A stretch of DNA of 64,000 nucleotides from Streptomyces sp. NBC_00353 (GCF_036108815.1 NZ_CP107985.1:5828001-5892000), one strand, 5' to 3'; positions 33,021 to 41,166 are shown, counted from the first letter of the stretch. The notes: generated from the sequence alone by a model not told the origin. A program made the numbers and translations.

Positions 33021-34508
33021 TCATCGAGTGAGGGCGGCCCTCAGTGCCGCGGGGTCGGGCCGGTCGCTCGCCCAGGCGACGTAACCGTCGGGGCGGACGA
33101 GCAGCACGGTCGAGCGGTCGTCCGTCCAGTGCGTGTGCACCAGCGGGGTCGGCGACACCGGCGTGGGCGTGTCGGCGGGAGTGACGAGGACGAACTCGCC
33201 GTCGCGCAGCACCTCCTGGAGGCGGCCCTCCACCAGTCCCAGGTCGGGAGCGCGCTTTCCGGTGAGGGGATGCGAGCCGCGCGGCGCCGCGTACGCGATG
33301 TCGATGCCGGAGATCATGCCCATCGCCTTGTCGCGGGCCGGCCGCGCCATCGACAGGAGGCGGGTGGCGGCCGCGCGGACCGCTCGCTGCCGCAGGGTGC
33401 GGGCCATGGCGAGGCGGACCAGCGCACCGCTGCTGCGCAGCACCTTGGTGCCGACCGGGTGCCTCTCGGCGTGGTAGCTGTCGAGGAGCGCCTCCGGTTC
33501 CGTCGCGTATCCCCTGAGCACGGTCGCGAGCTTCCAGGAGAGGTTGGCGGCGTCATGGAGGCCGGTGTTCATGCCCTGGCCGCCCGCGGGGGAGTGGACA
33601 TGGGCGGCGTCCCCGGCGAGGAAGACCCGGCCCGTGCGGTAGGCGGGCACCTGGCGCTCGTCGCTGTGGAAGCGGGAGATCCAGCGGGCGTCATGCATGC
33701 CGTGGTCGCTGCCCAGGGCGAGACGGACGATCTCGCGCAGCTCGTCGAGCTCGACGGGGTCGGTGTCGTCGGCCTGGTGGTTGCGGTTCCATCCCATGAC
33801 CCGGTACCAGCCGTCGCCGAACGGGGCGATGAAGGCGAAGGCGTCCCCCACGCCGTTGGCCGTGAGGAGGGCGGCGGGTTCCTCCGTCAGCCGGACGTCG
33901 GCCAGGATGATGGACCGGATCACCGGCTTGCCGGGGAACGGGAGCCCGAGCGCCTCGCGGACGGCGCTGCGCACGCCGTCGGTGCCGACGGCGTAGCGGG
34001 CGGAGAGGGTGGTCCGCGTCCCGTCGGCGTCCTGCACCTCGGCGGTGACCTCGTCGGCGGACTGGTGCAGACCGGTCAGCTTCGTGCCGTGACGGAAGTG
34101 CACCCCCGCGGACAGTGCGCGGCGCTCCAGCAGATGCTCGATCTCGTACTGCGGGGTGATCAGCACGAACGGGAAGCGGGACCGGAGCCGGGAGAGGTCG
34201 AGCGAAAGGTTGCCGAAGAGCCGCAGCCTGGTGAGGCGGGAGCCCGTCTTGAGCAGCTCGTCGGCGAGGCCGCGGGCGTCGAGCACTTCGAGGGTGCGGG
34301 CGTGAACGGCGAAGGCACGCGTCATGTTGCTCGCGCTGCGCCGCCGGCGCTCGATGACGGTGACCGACAGGCCGCGCGCGGCGAGGTCGCCCGCGAGCAG
34401 CAGCCCGGTGGGCCCTGCACCCACCACGAGGACATCGGCAGTGGTGGCGTCGCGCGGTACGTCGGGGGTGGAGTCGGCGTTCGTACGGGTGCTGGGCTTG
34501 CCGGTCAT
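33021..34508 (-). CDS. FAD-dependent monooxygenase (group A aromatic hydroxylase type)
   Basis: A 495-residue flavoprotein: FAD motif VLVVGAGPTGLLLAGDLA (27-44), the GD motif VFLAGDAAHVHSPAGGQGMN, and DG motif AVGTDGVRSAVREA. The C-terminal thioredoxin-like domain (about 400-495) is typical of phenol hydroxylase/TfdB-like and rifampicin or polyketide hydroxylases. It uses NAD(P)H and O2 to hydroxylate an aromatic or polyketide compound. AGGAGG lies 6 bases before the ATG. It is divergent from a TetR gene, and three operator-like repeats lie between, so it is probably induced by its substrate or a related drug. Confidence 0.92.
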   Translation of the reverse strand: MTGKPSTRTNADSTPDVPRDATTADVLVVGAGPTGLLLAGDLAARGLSVTVIERRRRSASNMTRAFAVHARTLEVLDARGLADELLKTGSRLTRLRLFGNLSLDLSRLRSRFPFVLITPQYEIEHLLERRALSAGVHFRHGTKLTGLHQSADEVTAEVQDADGTRTTLSARYAVGTDGVRSAVREALGLPFPGKPVIRSIILADVRLTEEPAALLTANGVGDAFAFIAPFGDGWYRVMGWNRNHQADDTDPVELDELREIVRLALGSDHGMHDARWISRFHSDERQVPAYRTGRVFLAGDAAHVHSPAGGQGMNTGLHDAANLSWKLATVLRGYATEPEALLDSYHAERHPVGTKVLRSSGALVRLAMARTLRQRAVRAAATRLLSMARPARDKAMGMISGIDIAYAAPRGSHPLTGKRAPDLGLVEGRLQEVLRDGEFVLVTPADTPTPVSPTPLVHTHWTDDRSTVLLVRPDGYVAWASDRPDPAALRAALTR

Positions 34509-34543
34509 GGCGGCCTCCTGGAGCCGGTTGCCAACGGGCGTGG

Positions 34544-34559
34544 GTCAACGCTTGTTGGC
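34544..34559. promoter_or_regulatory. TetR operator, copy 1
   Basis: GTCAACGCTTGTTGGC carries inverted half-sites CAAC/GTTG. A near-identical copy begins exactly 42 bases further on, that is four helical turns. Confidence 0.7.
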
Positions 34560-34585
34560 AAATGTAGATCCGGCGGATATGGCAT

Positions 34586-34601
34586 GTCAACACGTGTTGG
34601 C
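34586..34601. promoter_or_regulatory. TetR operator, copy 2
   Basis: GTCAACACGTGTTGGC contains the perfect palindrome CAACACGTGTTG and matches copy 1 at 13 of 16 positions. Confidence 0.75.
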
Positions 34602-34615
34602 CTACGATTGTTGGC
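34602..34615. promoter_or_regulatory. TetR operator, degenerate copy 3
   Basis: CTACGATTGTTGGC abuts the TetR start codon and keeps the right half-site TTGTTGGC of copy 1. It would place bound repressor over the ribosome site, consistent with autorepression. Confidence 0.5.
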
Positions 34616-35191
34616 ATGACGACGAAAGCCCCCGGCACGCCCCGCCGCTCGGACGCCACGAAGGCCGCGATCCTCGAAGCCGCCCGCGAGCGGTTCGCGG
34701 CCGACGGCTATGAGCGCGCCACCATCCGGGCCATCGCCCGCGACGCGAACATCGATCCGTCGATGGTGATGCGCTACTACGGCAACAAGGAGGGACTGTT
34801 CGCCGCCGCGTCCGTGATCGATCTGCGCCTGCCCGCGCTCGGGGCGCTGCCCGGCAAGCACATCGGTGCCGTACTCGTCGCACACTTCCTGGACCGCTGG
34901 GAGGAGGACGACGTGCTGACGGGGCTGCTCAGGGTCGGTGTCACCAATGAGGCAGGGGCCGAGCGCATGCGGGCGGTCTTCGCCGAGCAGCTCGGTCCGA
35001 TAGCTGCCGGGGTCTGCCCCGACCCCGCCGACGCCCCACGCCGTGCCGCGCTCGCCGCATCCCAGATTCTGGGGATGGCGCTCGCGCGATACGTCCTGCG
35101 CATCGCGCCTGCCGCCGCCATGTCCCGCGACGAGGTGATCGCCTGGCTCGCGCCCACCGTCCAGCGCTACTTGACCGCCGAGCGGCCGTAA
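34616..35191 (+). CDS. TetR family transcriptional regulator
   Basis: A 191-residue repressor with an N-terminal helix-turn-helix (ILEAARERFAADGYERATIRAIARDANIDPSMVMRYYGNKEGLF, about 19-62) and a ligand-binding C-terminal domain of the TetR_C_17 kind. It is divergent from the FAD monooxygenase gene and lies next to three CAAC/GTTGGC sites. It probably represses both genes until an aromatic ligand binds. The ATG overlaps the last operator base. Confidence 0.93.
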   Translation: MTTKAPGTPRRSDATKAAILEAARERFAADGYERATIRAIARDANIDPSMVMRYYGNKEGLFAAASVIDLRLPALGALPGKHIGAVLVAHFLDRWEEDDVLTGLLRVGVTNEAGAERMRAVFAEQLGPIAAGVCPDPADAPRRAALAASQILGMALARYVLRIAPAAAMSRDEVIAWLAPTVQRYLTAERP

Positions 35192-35192
35192 C

Positions 35193-35216
35193 GGCCCCGC
35201 TCACCTCGGCGGGGCT
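35193..35216. terminator. Short hairpin between convergent TetR and Mut7-C genes
   Basis: GCCCCGC (35194-35200) pairs with GCGGGGC (35209-35215) around an 8-base loop. Short but correctly placed just past the TetR stop. Confidence 0.55.
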
Positions 35217-35230
35217 CGGCCGGACACCGT

Positions 35231-35983
35231 CTACACGAGTGGGCCGGCCTGATCGGAGGCGTCACCGAACTCGTGGACCGCGCAGGCGACGATCTTCTCC
35301 AGGTGTGCGTGGTGGGCGCCGCGCCAGTACACCCGGCCGCACTCCACGCACTGCGCGAAGACGTCGTACGACCGCTGCGTACCGTGCTCCAGCTGCCCGC
35401 TGACGGAGTCCTTGTCGGCCTCGGTGAGCTGCCCGTTGCATGCGGTGCACCGGCTCCACGGGGCCAGCACCGGTGCGAACCGTTCGAGTACGTCGCGTAG
35501 CTGGTCGTCCGGCCGGTCGCTGTAGATGTAGGCACCCGCCCAGATCTCCCGCCGCCGCAGCAGCCCCCGGTCGCGCGAGAGCAGCACCCGTTGCTCCCTC
35601 GCCGACAGCGCGGCCAGCGCCGGATCGCCGATGTCCGCGCTCTCGTACGCGGCGTCGACGCCCAGCAGCCGCAGTCGCCGGGCGAGCGTGCCGAGGTGGA
35701 CGTCGAGGAGGAAACGCAGCGGCGCGCCTTCGATGCGCTGGGGACGTGCCACCGCGCGCACCTCCACGAGTTCGCCCGCGCCGGGGATGTGCGAGACCGG
35801 AACGGGTCGGCCGTCGACGAGCAGTTGGCCCGCCTCGGTGAGCGGGACTCCGAGGGACTCCACGACATGGCCGAGTGTCGAGGCGCCGTCGGTGATCACG
35901 ACCGTGCGCCCGTTGCGGCGCTCGTGCGCGACGAAGAGCCGCAGTTCGGGGTCGACCTCGAGGTGGATCTCCGGTCCGTTCAC
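35231..35983 (-). CDS. Mut7-C RNase-domain protein with ubiquitin-like N-terminus
   Basis: A 250-residue protein in two parts. Residues about 5-80 form a MoaD/ubiquitin-like fold (LVDGRPVPVSHIPGAGELVEVRAV), and about 88-235 match the Mut7-C domain: RFLLDVHLGTLARRLRLLGVDA with the PIN-like aspartate, DPALAALSAREQRVLLSRDRGLLRR, then a zinc ribbon with CTACNG and CVECGRVYWRG. Members are predicted nucleases, but the biological target is unknown. The GTG at 35983 lacks a clear ribosome site. Confidence 0.87.
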   Translation of the reverse strand: MNGPEIHLEVDPELRLFVAHERRNGRTVVITDGASTLGHVVESLGVPLTEAGQLLVDGRPVPVSHIPGAGELVEVRAVARPQRIEGAPLRFLLDVHLGTLARRLRLLGVDAAYESADIGDPALAALSAREQRVLLSRDRGLLRRREIWAGAYIYSDRPDDQLRDVLERFAPVLAPWSRCTACNGQLTEADKDSVSGQLEHGTQRSYDVFAQCVECGRVYWRGAHHAHLEKIVACAVHEFGDASDQAGPLV

Positions 35984-36097
35984 GTCGCCAGGATGCCATT
36001 GAGCGGTCCGCGGCAGCCAGGGGATTCGTGGGGGAGAGGTGGTGGCGCGGACGCGGAACGCGGCAGTGCGTCCGGGCAGGTCTGCGCAATATTTAGT

Positions 36098-36108
36098 TGC
36101 ATTATGCA
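36098..36108. promoter_or_regulatory. AT-rich palindrome upstream of GNAT gene
   Basis: TGCATTATGCA is a perfect palindrome flanked by two copies of CTGCGCAWTA (36082-36091 and 36113-36122). It resembles a MarR-type operator and lies 90 bases before the GNAT start. Which regulator binds is unknown. Confidence 0.4.
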
Positions 36109-36197
36109 GAAGCTGCGCATTACAGATGAATTGCCTCGGCAGGGTCCGCCCGGCGGAGCGTTTTCGGGCCCCCGGGCGACCGACCTAGAGTTCCCCC

Positions 36198-36638
36198 ATG
36201 AAAATTCTCGATCTCGAACCCGGCGATGCCCGACTGGCCGACGACCTGCTTCCCGTCCTGCGTGAACTGCGTCCGCATCTGACGGAGGACCTCTTCCGCG
36301 AGGTGTACGGGAAGGGATACGCGCAGGGGCTCCGCTTCACCGCCTGCTACGACGACGGCGTATGCGTGGGCGCGGCCGGATGGCGCATCGTCGACAACAC
36401 CAGCCAGATCCGCAAGCTGTACGTCGACGATCTGGTCACGGCCGAGCACGCCCGCTCCACCGGCGTCGGCCGCCGGCTTCTGGGGTATCTGGAGCAGCGC
36501 GCCCAGGAGTCGGGATGCCTGGAGTTCAGTCTGGACTCGGGGACCCACCGCACGGATGCCCATCGCTTCTATCTGCGGGAACGACTGGCCATCGTCGCCT
36601 TCAGCTTCACCAAGCGGCTGGTCCGGGACCGGGGCTGA
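36198..36638 (+). CDS. GNAT family N-acetyltransferase
   Basis: A 146-residue acetyltransferase with the acetyl-CoA loop in IRKLYVDDLVTAEHARSTGVGRRLLGYLEQRA (R/Q-x-x-G-x-G/A type as ARSTGVGRRLL) and the C-terminal strand with ECLEFSLDSG-like residues and AHRFYLRERL. Cytosolic; substrate unknown. The ATG at 36198 gives MKILDLEPGDARLADDLLP. A palindrome upstream may control it. Confidence 0.9.
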   Translation: MKILDLEPGDARLADDLLPVLRELRPHLTEDLFREVYGKGYAQGLRFTACYDDGVCVGAAGWRIVDNTSQIRKLYVDDLVTAEHARSTGVGRRLLGYLEQRAQESGCLEFSLDSGTHRTDAHRFYLRERLAIVAFSFTKRLVRDRG

Positions 36639-36651
36639 GCTCCGGGCCGAG

Positions 36652-37203
36652 CTACGGGGCGGACTCCGGGGCGAGTTCCAGCCGCCAGTTGTTCGTCAGC
36701 AGCACATGGCCGGGCGGGTACTCGAAGTCGCACATGCCGAGCAGGGTGAAGCCCGCCTTGCGGCAGACCGCGTTCGACGCGGCGTTGTCCACGGACGGGT
36801 AGGCGTGCAGATGGCGGTGCTTGTGCTCGGCCCGGGCCTGCTCGGCGACGGCCACGGCCGCGGTCGCCGCGATGCCCCGCCCCTGGTATCCCGGGAGGAC
36901 GGCCCACCCCGTCTCGTACACCTCCTGCCCTCGCCAGGTCCGCTCCCAGAACCCGATGGTCCCCACGGCCTCGTCCCCGGCGTCGGCGGTCAGGGCGATT
37001 CGGTACATCCTGCCGCGGCCCGTCCGGTCCTCGCTCAGCGCGACATAGCGGTCGTGGCGCGCCATGAGCTGTTCCTCGGACTCGGGGCCGCCCAGGTGGT
37101 CCATGAGCTCCGGCGCATTGGCACGGCGGAGCAGCTCCAGGTCGCTGTCCGACCAGGGCACGATCCGCACGACGGGCGCCGGCGATGACGAGGTGCGTTC
37201 CAT
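36652..37203 (-). CDS. GNAT family N-acetyltransferase
   Basis: A 183-residue acetyltransferase. The CoA-binding segment is VYETGWAVLPGYQGRGIAATAAVAVAEQARAE (QGRGIA), followed by YPSVDNAASNAVCRKAGFTLLG, a common Rim-type pattern for amino- or antibiotic-modifying GNATs. I use the ATG at 37203; a longer frame to 37281 exists but would overlap the neighbouring AraC gene. It is convergent with the other GNAT gene. Confidence 0.88.
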   Translation of the reverse strand: MERTSSSPAPVVRIVPWSDSDLELLRRANAPELMDHLGGPESEEQLMARHDRYVALSEDRTGRGRMYRIALTADAGDEAVGTIGFWERTWRGQEVYETGWAVLPGYQGRGIAATAAVAVAEQARAEHKHRHLHAYPSVDNAASNAVCRKAGFTLLGMCDFEYPPGHVLLTNNWRLELAPESAP

Positions 37204-37249
37204 ACCGAAGACAGTAGGCCGCACTACTGACAACCACCGGCACCGACCG

Positions 37250-38056
37250 TCAACGGGTGACGAGTGCTGTCGGTGGGGCACCGATCGTCGACGTGAAGTC
37301 CCTGGTCAGGTGGGCCTGGTCGCTGTAGCCGAGGTCCGCGGCCAGCTCCGCCCAGTCCACTTCGGGGTCCGACTCGGCGCGTTCCAGCGCCTCGTGGATG
37401 CGGTAGCGGAGGATCACCCACTTGGGGCCGACGCCCACGTACGTGGCGAAGAGCCGCTGCAGCGAGCGTGCCGACAGCCCTTCGGCGCGGGCGAGTTCGT
37501 CGACCCGGCGCACCGTGCGGTCGGTGCGGACGCGCTCGACCAGGGCCATGGCGCGCTCGGCCTGCGGGTCCGGTTCCGGGGCGAGTGCCAGCAGGTACGC
37601 GTCCAGCGCGGCGACCCGAGCGTCCTCCTGGGCCGGGTCCAGCACGGCCGCCACAGGAGCGGGTACGGCGAGGACCTCGTGCGCCAGGAGCCGTCGGCCC
37701 GTCCACTCCGACACGGGGTGGCCCGGTGCGAACGGCCGGAAGCCACCCGGCCGGAACTTCACCGCGCACACTCGTCCCCGGCCCTCCAGTTTCTGGGTGA
37801 AGAGTCCGAGTCCGATGCCCGCGACCTCCGCGAAGGCGGCCTCGCCGCTGCTCTCGTGGTGCTGGAAGACCAGGTTCACCGACGGGTGCGGCACCACGTG
37901 CGAGGTGTACGGCTCCGGCAGGTCCCAGTCGATCAGCCAGTAGAACGCCACCTGCGTCCGCAGTCCGGGCGCGGGCTCGCGCCGGCGGAAGTGCACATGC
38001 GAGAAGAGTTCGCGGGCGTCGACGATGCCCCGGGTGTCGCGTCGAGGAGCAGACAT
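37250..38056 (-). CDS. AraC family transcriptional regulator
   Basis: A 268-residue regulator. The C-terminal double helix-turn-helix is clear (VDELARAEGLSARSLQRLFATYVGVGPKWVILRYRIHEALE and WAELAADLGYSDQAHLTRDF). The N-terminal half (HVVPHPSVNLVFQ..., KFRPGGFRPF) is the DUF6597-type sensor common in AraC proteins controlling detoxification genes. It diverges from the TIGR03086 gene, and a LexA-type palindrome lies in the 88-base gap, 17 bases before this start. Confidence 0.9.
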   Translation of the reverse strand: MSAPRRDTRGIVDARELFSHVHFRRREPAPGLRTQVAFYWLIDWDLPEPYTSHVVPHPSVNLVFQHHESSGEAAFAEVAGIGLGLFTQKLEGRGRVCAVKFRPGGFRPFAPGHPVSEWTGRRLLAHEVLAVPAPVAAVLDPAQEDARVAALDAYLLALAPEPDPQAERAMALVERVRTDRTVRRVDELARAEGLSARSLQRLFATYVGVGPKWVILRYRIHEALERAESDPEVDWAELAADLGYSDQAHLTRDFTSTIGAPPTALVTR

Positions 38057-38072
38057 GGCAGCGATCCTATGG

Positions 38073-38086
38073 CGAACGTACGTTCG
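38073..38086. promoter_or_regulatory. LexA-type SOS box
   Basis: CGAACGTACGTTCG is a perfect 14-bp palindrome fitting the actinobacterial LexA core CGAAC-N4-GTTCG; the outer T/A of the full consensus are not kept. It lies between divergent genes and could repress either. Confidence 0.6.
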
Positions 38087-38144
38087 TATCGATGGTGTCG
38101 CATTTATTCAAGACACGGGCCGCTGCCGGGCGGACGGTCGCAGC

Positions 38145-38717
38145 ATGAAGAAAATCAGTGAACTGCTGGCTGCGGCCGCTGACGGCGCTGCTCCCGTCGT
38201 GCGTGGGATCGACGACGGCCGACTGGGCGACCCCACGCCGTGCACGGAGTACGACGTGCGGGCCCTGATCGACCATCTCTTCCAAGTGGTCGTCAACTTC
38301 CAGGCCCTGGCGGCCAGAGAGGAGCCGGACTTCGGTGCGAAGCCGACCGCGGTCACCGGGGACTGGCGGGGCCGCTTCGGCGAGGAGACGGCCAAGCTGG
38401 TGGCGGCGTGGGACGCGCCGGGTGCGGACGAGGGGACCGCGGGTTCCATGGGGTTCCCCGCCAGAACCGTCGCGCGGATGGTGCTCGGCGACCTGACCGT
38501 GCATGCGTGGGACCTGGCACGGGCCACCGGTCAGGAATATGTCCCGGACGAGGCGGTGGTGAGCGAACTCGGTCCCGGGCTCGCCGAGATGGCTCCGAAT
38601 GCGCGGAAGGCGAAGGTGTTCGGTGAGCCCTTCCCCGTACCGGACGGTGCTAGCCCCTTCGAGCGGATGCTGGCTGTGACCGGGCGCGACCCTGGGTGGC
38701 AACCGCCCCGGGCGTGA
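38145..38717 (+). CDS. TIGR03086 family metal-binding protein (DinB/maleylpyruvate isomerase superfamily)
   Basis: A 190-residue helical-bundle protein with LGDPTPCTEYDVRALIDHLF (a histidine ligand and the conserved PT/Cys start) and DLTVHAWDLARATGQ carrying the third metal histidine, as in mycothiol-dependent isomerases/transferases and the TIGR03086 subgroup. Such proteins use mycothiol as co-substrate in detoxification. The ATG at 38145 gives MKKISELLAAAADG. Its 3' end overlaps the antisense gene at 38650-39003 by 68 bases. A LexA-like box lies 59 bases upstream. Confidence 0.87.
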   Translation: MKKISELLAAAADGAAPVVRGIDDGRLGDPTPCTEYDVRALIDHLFQVVVNFQALAAREEPDFGAKPTAVTGDWRGRFGEETAKLVAAWDAPGADEGTAGSMGFPARTVARMVLGDLTVHAWDLARATGQEYVPDEAVVSELGPGLAEMAPNARKAKVFGEPFPVPDGASPFERMLAVTGRDPGWQPPRA

Positions 38718-39003
38718 GCCCCGGGGCGCCGGTGGCTCCCGAGGCACCCATGACTCCGGTGGCCCCCGTGGCCGGAATCGTCCCTCCTGAGGTGCCGTAG
38801 AGCCCCTCCAGCCTCGTGTGCGCCCCGTCGACGATCTCCTCGGCGGCCGCGACCATCTCGCGCTCGGAGAGGCGCGCCGCCTGATGGGTGTACGGGGACG
38901 GCGGCGCCGGATGCCGGCGCCGCCACCACGTCTCGCACCCTGCGTAGATCCCCACGGCGAAGACCAGTACGGGGATGGACAGGGTCAGCAGAATGTCGCC
39001 CAT
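38650..39003 (-). CDS. Small membrane protein with collagen-like Gly-X-Y tail
   Basis: A 117-residue protein: a single N-terminal membrane span (LLTLSIPVLVFAVGIYAGCE), a charged Trp/Arg-rich juxtamembrane stretch (TWWRRRH), an acidic helix (SEREMVAAAEEIVDGAHTRLE) and a tail with six consecutive Gly-X-Y triplets (GATGVMGASGATGAPGLT). GAGGAGG precedes the ATG by 7 bases, which supports a real gene. It overlaps the end of the convergent TIGR03086 gene. Function unknown; the tail could mediate trimerisation. Confidence 0.72.
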   Translation of the reverse strand: MGDILLTLSIPVLVFAVGIYAGCETWWRRRHPAPPSPYTHQAARLSEREMVAAAEEIVDGAHTRLEGLYGTSGGTIPATGATGVMGASGATGAPGLTPGAVATQGRARSQPASARRG

Positions 39004-39144
39004 GGGCGGGCCTCCTCGATGTCGATGCCTCGCACACCGACCGCACCGGCGGTATCGGCTGTATGGGGTACATCGGCAGGGCCGGCACGTCTGCTGAAGA
39101 TCATTCTTCGGCCAATGAATGGCCGAATACGGGCGTATTCCGGT

Positions 39145-40254
39145 CTATGTGTCCAAGGCCCACAGGTGCACGGCGTCGCCACTCCCGGACACCGTGTACC
39201 AGGTGCCGTCGCCGAGAGCCGTGGGAGTACCGGAGACCGGGAACGGGTACGCGACCTGACCGGCCGGGCGCATCCCCGCCGCGTCCAGCAGCCAGTGGCG
39301 CACCGGCCCGTACTCCTCCTCCTGATCCGTGCTGGAGATGGCTGTCTCCTTGTCCACGAACCCGCACTCGTAGTCCCACATCACGTCGTCGGCGTCGAAG
39401 TCGTCCGGATCCGCGTCGGGGTGACGGGGCACGGCATCCGCGGCCTCCAGCTCGGCCACCACCGCACCGTCCGAGACCCGGTGCAGAGCCAGCGAGTCCA
39501 GATCGTGAGCCACTGTGAGGAAGTGCTCGCCCGTGGGGCTCACGGAGGTCAGGATCCGCTCCTCCTCGCCGAAGTGCTCCACGGACAACTCCGCCCCGTC
39601 CCACCGCCCCCACAGCAGCGGCGCCCCGTCCTGGCCCTCGCCGACGCTCAGCCCCATCTGTGCCGGATCGGGATGCGGTACGTGCTCCGAGCCCGCCGCC
39701 ACGGTCTCCGCGTCCGCCCGCCCCAACACCCGCCCGTCGGCGGCATCGATGACCAGCCACTCGTCGAGCGCCTCCGGATCCGGACCGGCCGTCGCCACAG
39801 GGCCGCGGATGTGGGCCCACACGAGCGAACCGTCCGCCGAGAACACCGCCGAGCCGCTGTCCGCGTACAGATGTGACCGGCTGTCCGCGTACTCCTCGAC
39901 CGACTCGTGCAGGATGCGGCAACCGCCCTCCCAGCAGCCGTGCCGAACCTCCCAGCGCACCGCCCCCGCCGGATCCACCGCGCGTACCGAGTGCACCCCG
40001 GCGAAGACCGCGAGATCCCTGCCCGGCGCCACCGTGAACGTACCGAAGCGACGCGGCCAGGGGGCCGGGAAGCGGGTCTGCGGGGCGGACGGGTCGTCCA
40101 GGTCGACGGCGACCGCCTCGAAGTCGCCGCGCTGAATCAGCAGGCGTCGATCCGGCCACCGCAGGACGGACGGCGCGTACGCGGCGTCACGATCCCGGTC
40201 CAGGGGTGCGGTGAGCGTGGCGACGAGGCGAGCGGATGCGGCACTGGTGGTCAT
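39145..40254 (-). CDS. WD40/PQQ-like beta-propeller protein, unknown function
   Basis: A 369-residue acidic protein with repeated short strands such as LAVFAGVHSVRAVDPAGAVRWEVRHG, SAVFSADGSLVWAHIRGP, HFLTVAHDLDSLALHRVSDGAVV and TPTALGDGTWYTVSGSGDAVHLWAL, consistent with a beta-propeller. There is no signal peptide, so it is probably cytosolic. GGGAGGGG precedes the ATG at 40254. Not recognised as a specific enzyme. Confidence 0.75.
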   Translation of the reverse strand: MTTSAASARLVATLTAPLDRDRDAAYAPSVLRWPDRRLLIQRGDFEAVAVDLDDPSAPQTRFPAPWPRRFGTFTVAPGRDLAVFAGVHSVRAVDPAGAVRWEVRHGCWEGGCRILHESVEEYADSRSHLYADSGSAVFSADGSLVWAHIRGPVATAGPDPEALDEWLVIDAADGRVLGRADAETVAAGSEHVPHPDPAQMGLSVGEGQDGAPLLWGRWDGAELSVEHFGEEERILTSVSPTGEHFLTVAHDLDSLALHRVSDGAVVAELEAADAVPRHPDADPDDFDADDVMWDYECGFVDKETAISSTDQEEEYGPVRHWLLDAAGMRPAGQVAYPFPVSGTPTALGDGTWYTVSGSGDAVHLWALDT

Positions 40255-40348
40255 GGGTCCCCTCCCGAACGTGCAGCGTGCAGCGTGCACGAGAACAGGG
40301 GAGAACCGTAGAGCCCCGGGGTGACAGCCGCGCTACGGGGTGGCGTCG

Positions 40349-40442
40349 GGACCGGCTCAGGACCAGGTCAGGACGGGACCGGGACGAGGGCAGGGCAGGT
40401 TCGGGACCGGATCGGGACCGGCTCGGGGCCGGGTCCGGATCG
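40349..40442. repeat. Degenerate GGGACCGG-type short repeats
   Basis: The segment contains at least six degenerate copies of a CGGGACCGG/CAGGACCAGG unit in clusters spaced 6-13 bases. It lies between the propeller gene and the end of the next minus-strand gene. No palindromic terminator is evident; it may be a slippage-prone spacer. Confidence 0.5.
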
Positions 40443-40444
40443 GC

Positions 40445-40876
40445 TCACGGCCACACCAGGCAGTACGCCTGATGCCCCGCGTCATGCAGACGATGGCTGA
40501 AATCCTGCCACTCGTGGAGCAGTTGGTAGACGTTGAACGCGTCGCGCGGGCCGCCGCGGTCCGGGACCGTGGACCAGATGAAGGCCGCAGCACCGACCGA
40601 CTCCTCGCCGACGTCGCGGAGCGGGTCGACGACCGTCATGGGGAGCTTGACCACCGCGTAGTCGGGGTGCAGGACGACCAGTTCCAGCGGGGGGACCTTG
40701 TGCAGGGGTATGCCCTGTATGCCGGTGAGCACCATGGCCGCGACCGTCTCCGGCTTGATCTTGCTGAACATGCCGCCCATGCCCAGCTCGTCACCGCCGA
40801 GCTCCTCGGGGCGCATCGAAATGGGCACGCGTGCGGCAGTGGCCCCGTCGGGGGCCCCGAAATATTTGTAGGTCAC
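40445..40876 (-). CDS. Conserved actinobacterial protein of unknown function
   Basis: A 143-residue protein beginning TYKYFGAPDGATAARVPISM and ending HDAGHQAYCLVWP, lacking signal peptide or membrane spans. I recall homologues in many Streptomyces upstream of hemL, but no assigned function. I choose the GTG at 40876 because the family start YKYF follows it; upstream codons to 41029 are low-complexity. It diverges from hemL across a long gap. Confidence 0.72.
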   Translation of the reverse strand: MTYKYFGAPDGATAARVPISMRPEELGGDELGMGGMFSKIKPETVAAMVLTGIQGIPLHKVPPLELVVLHPDYAVVKLPMTVVDPLRDVGEESVGAAAFIWSTVPDRGGPRDAFNVYQLLHEWQDFSHRLHDAGHQAYCLVWP

Positions 40877-41166
40877 CCCCACCCGACCACCACTCCTGCT
40901 TCCGGCCTGTGCACTGCCGGCCTGATGTATGCCCTGCTTACGCTCAGCCCCACGCCGGTGCCGACCTCGCCGGGCAGGCTCGGGCCCCAGGTCGTCGGTC
41001 CCTTCGCCCACTCCGCCACCGCGATGCATATCTCATCCACCCGACTACTACTTAGGAGACACAGCCCCCGCCGCGCAACCCGATCATCGTGTCAGTGACC
41101 TCCCCCGCGGGCGTGGTGTGAAACACCCGTCCGCAAGACCGTCGGTGGCTCTGACACCATGGCTGT

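Noticed and set aside
41115..41127. GGTGT-GAA-ACACC repeat as a regulatory site
   Set aside because: Only a five-base stem, expected by chance in this length.
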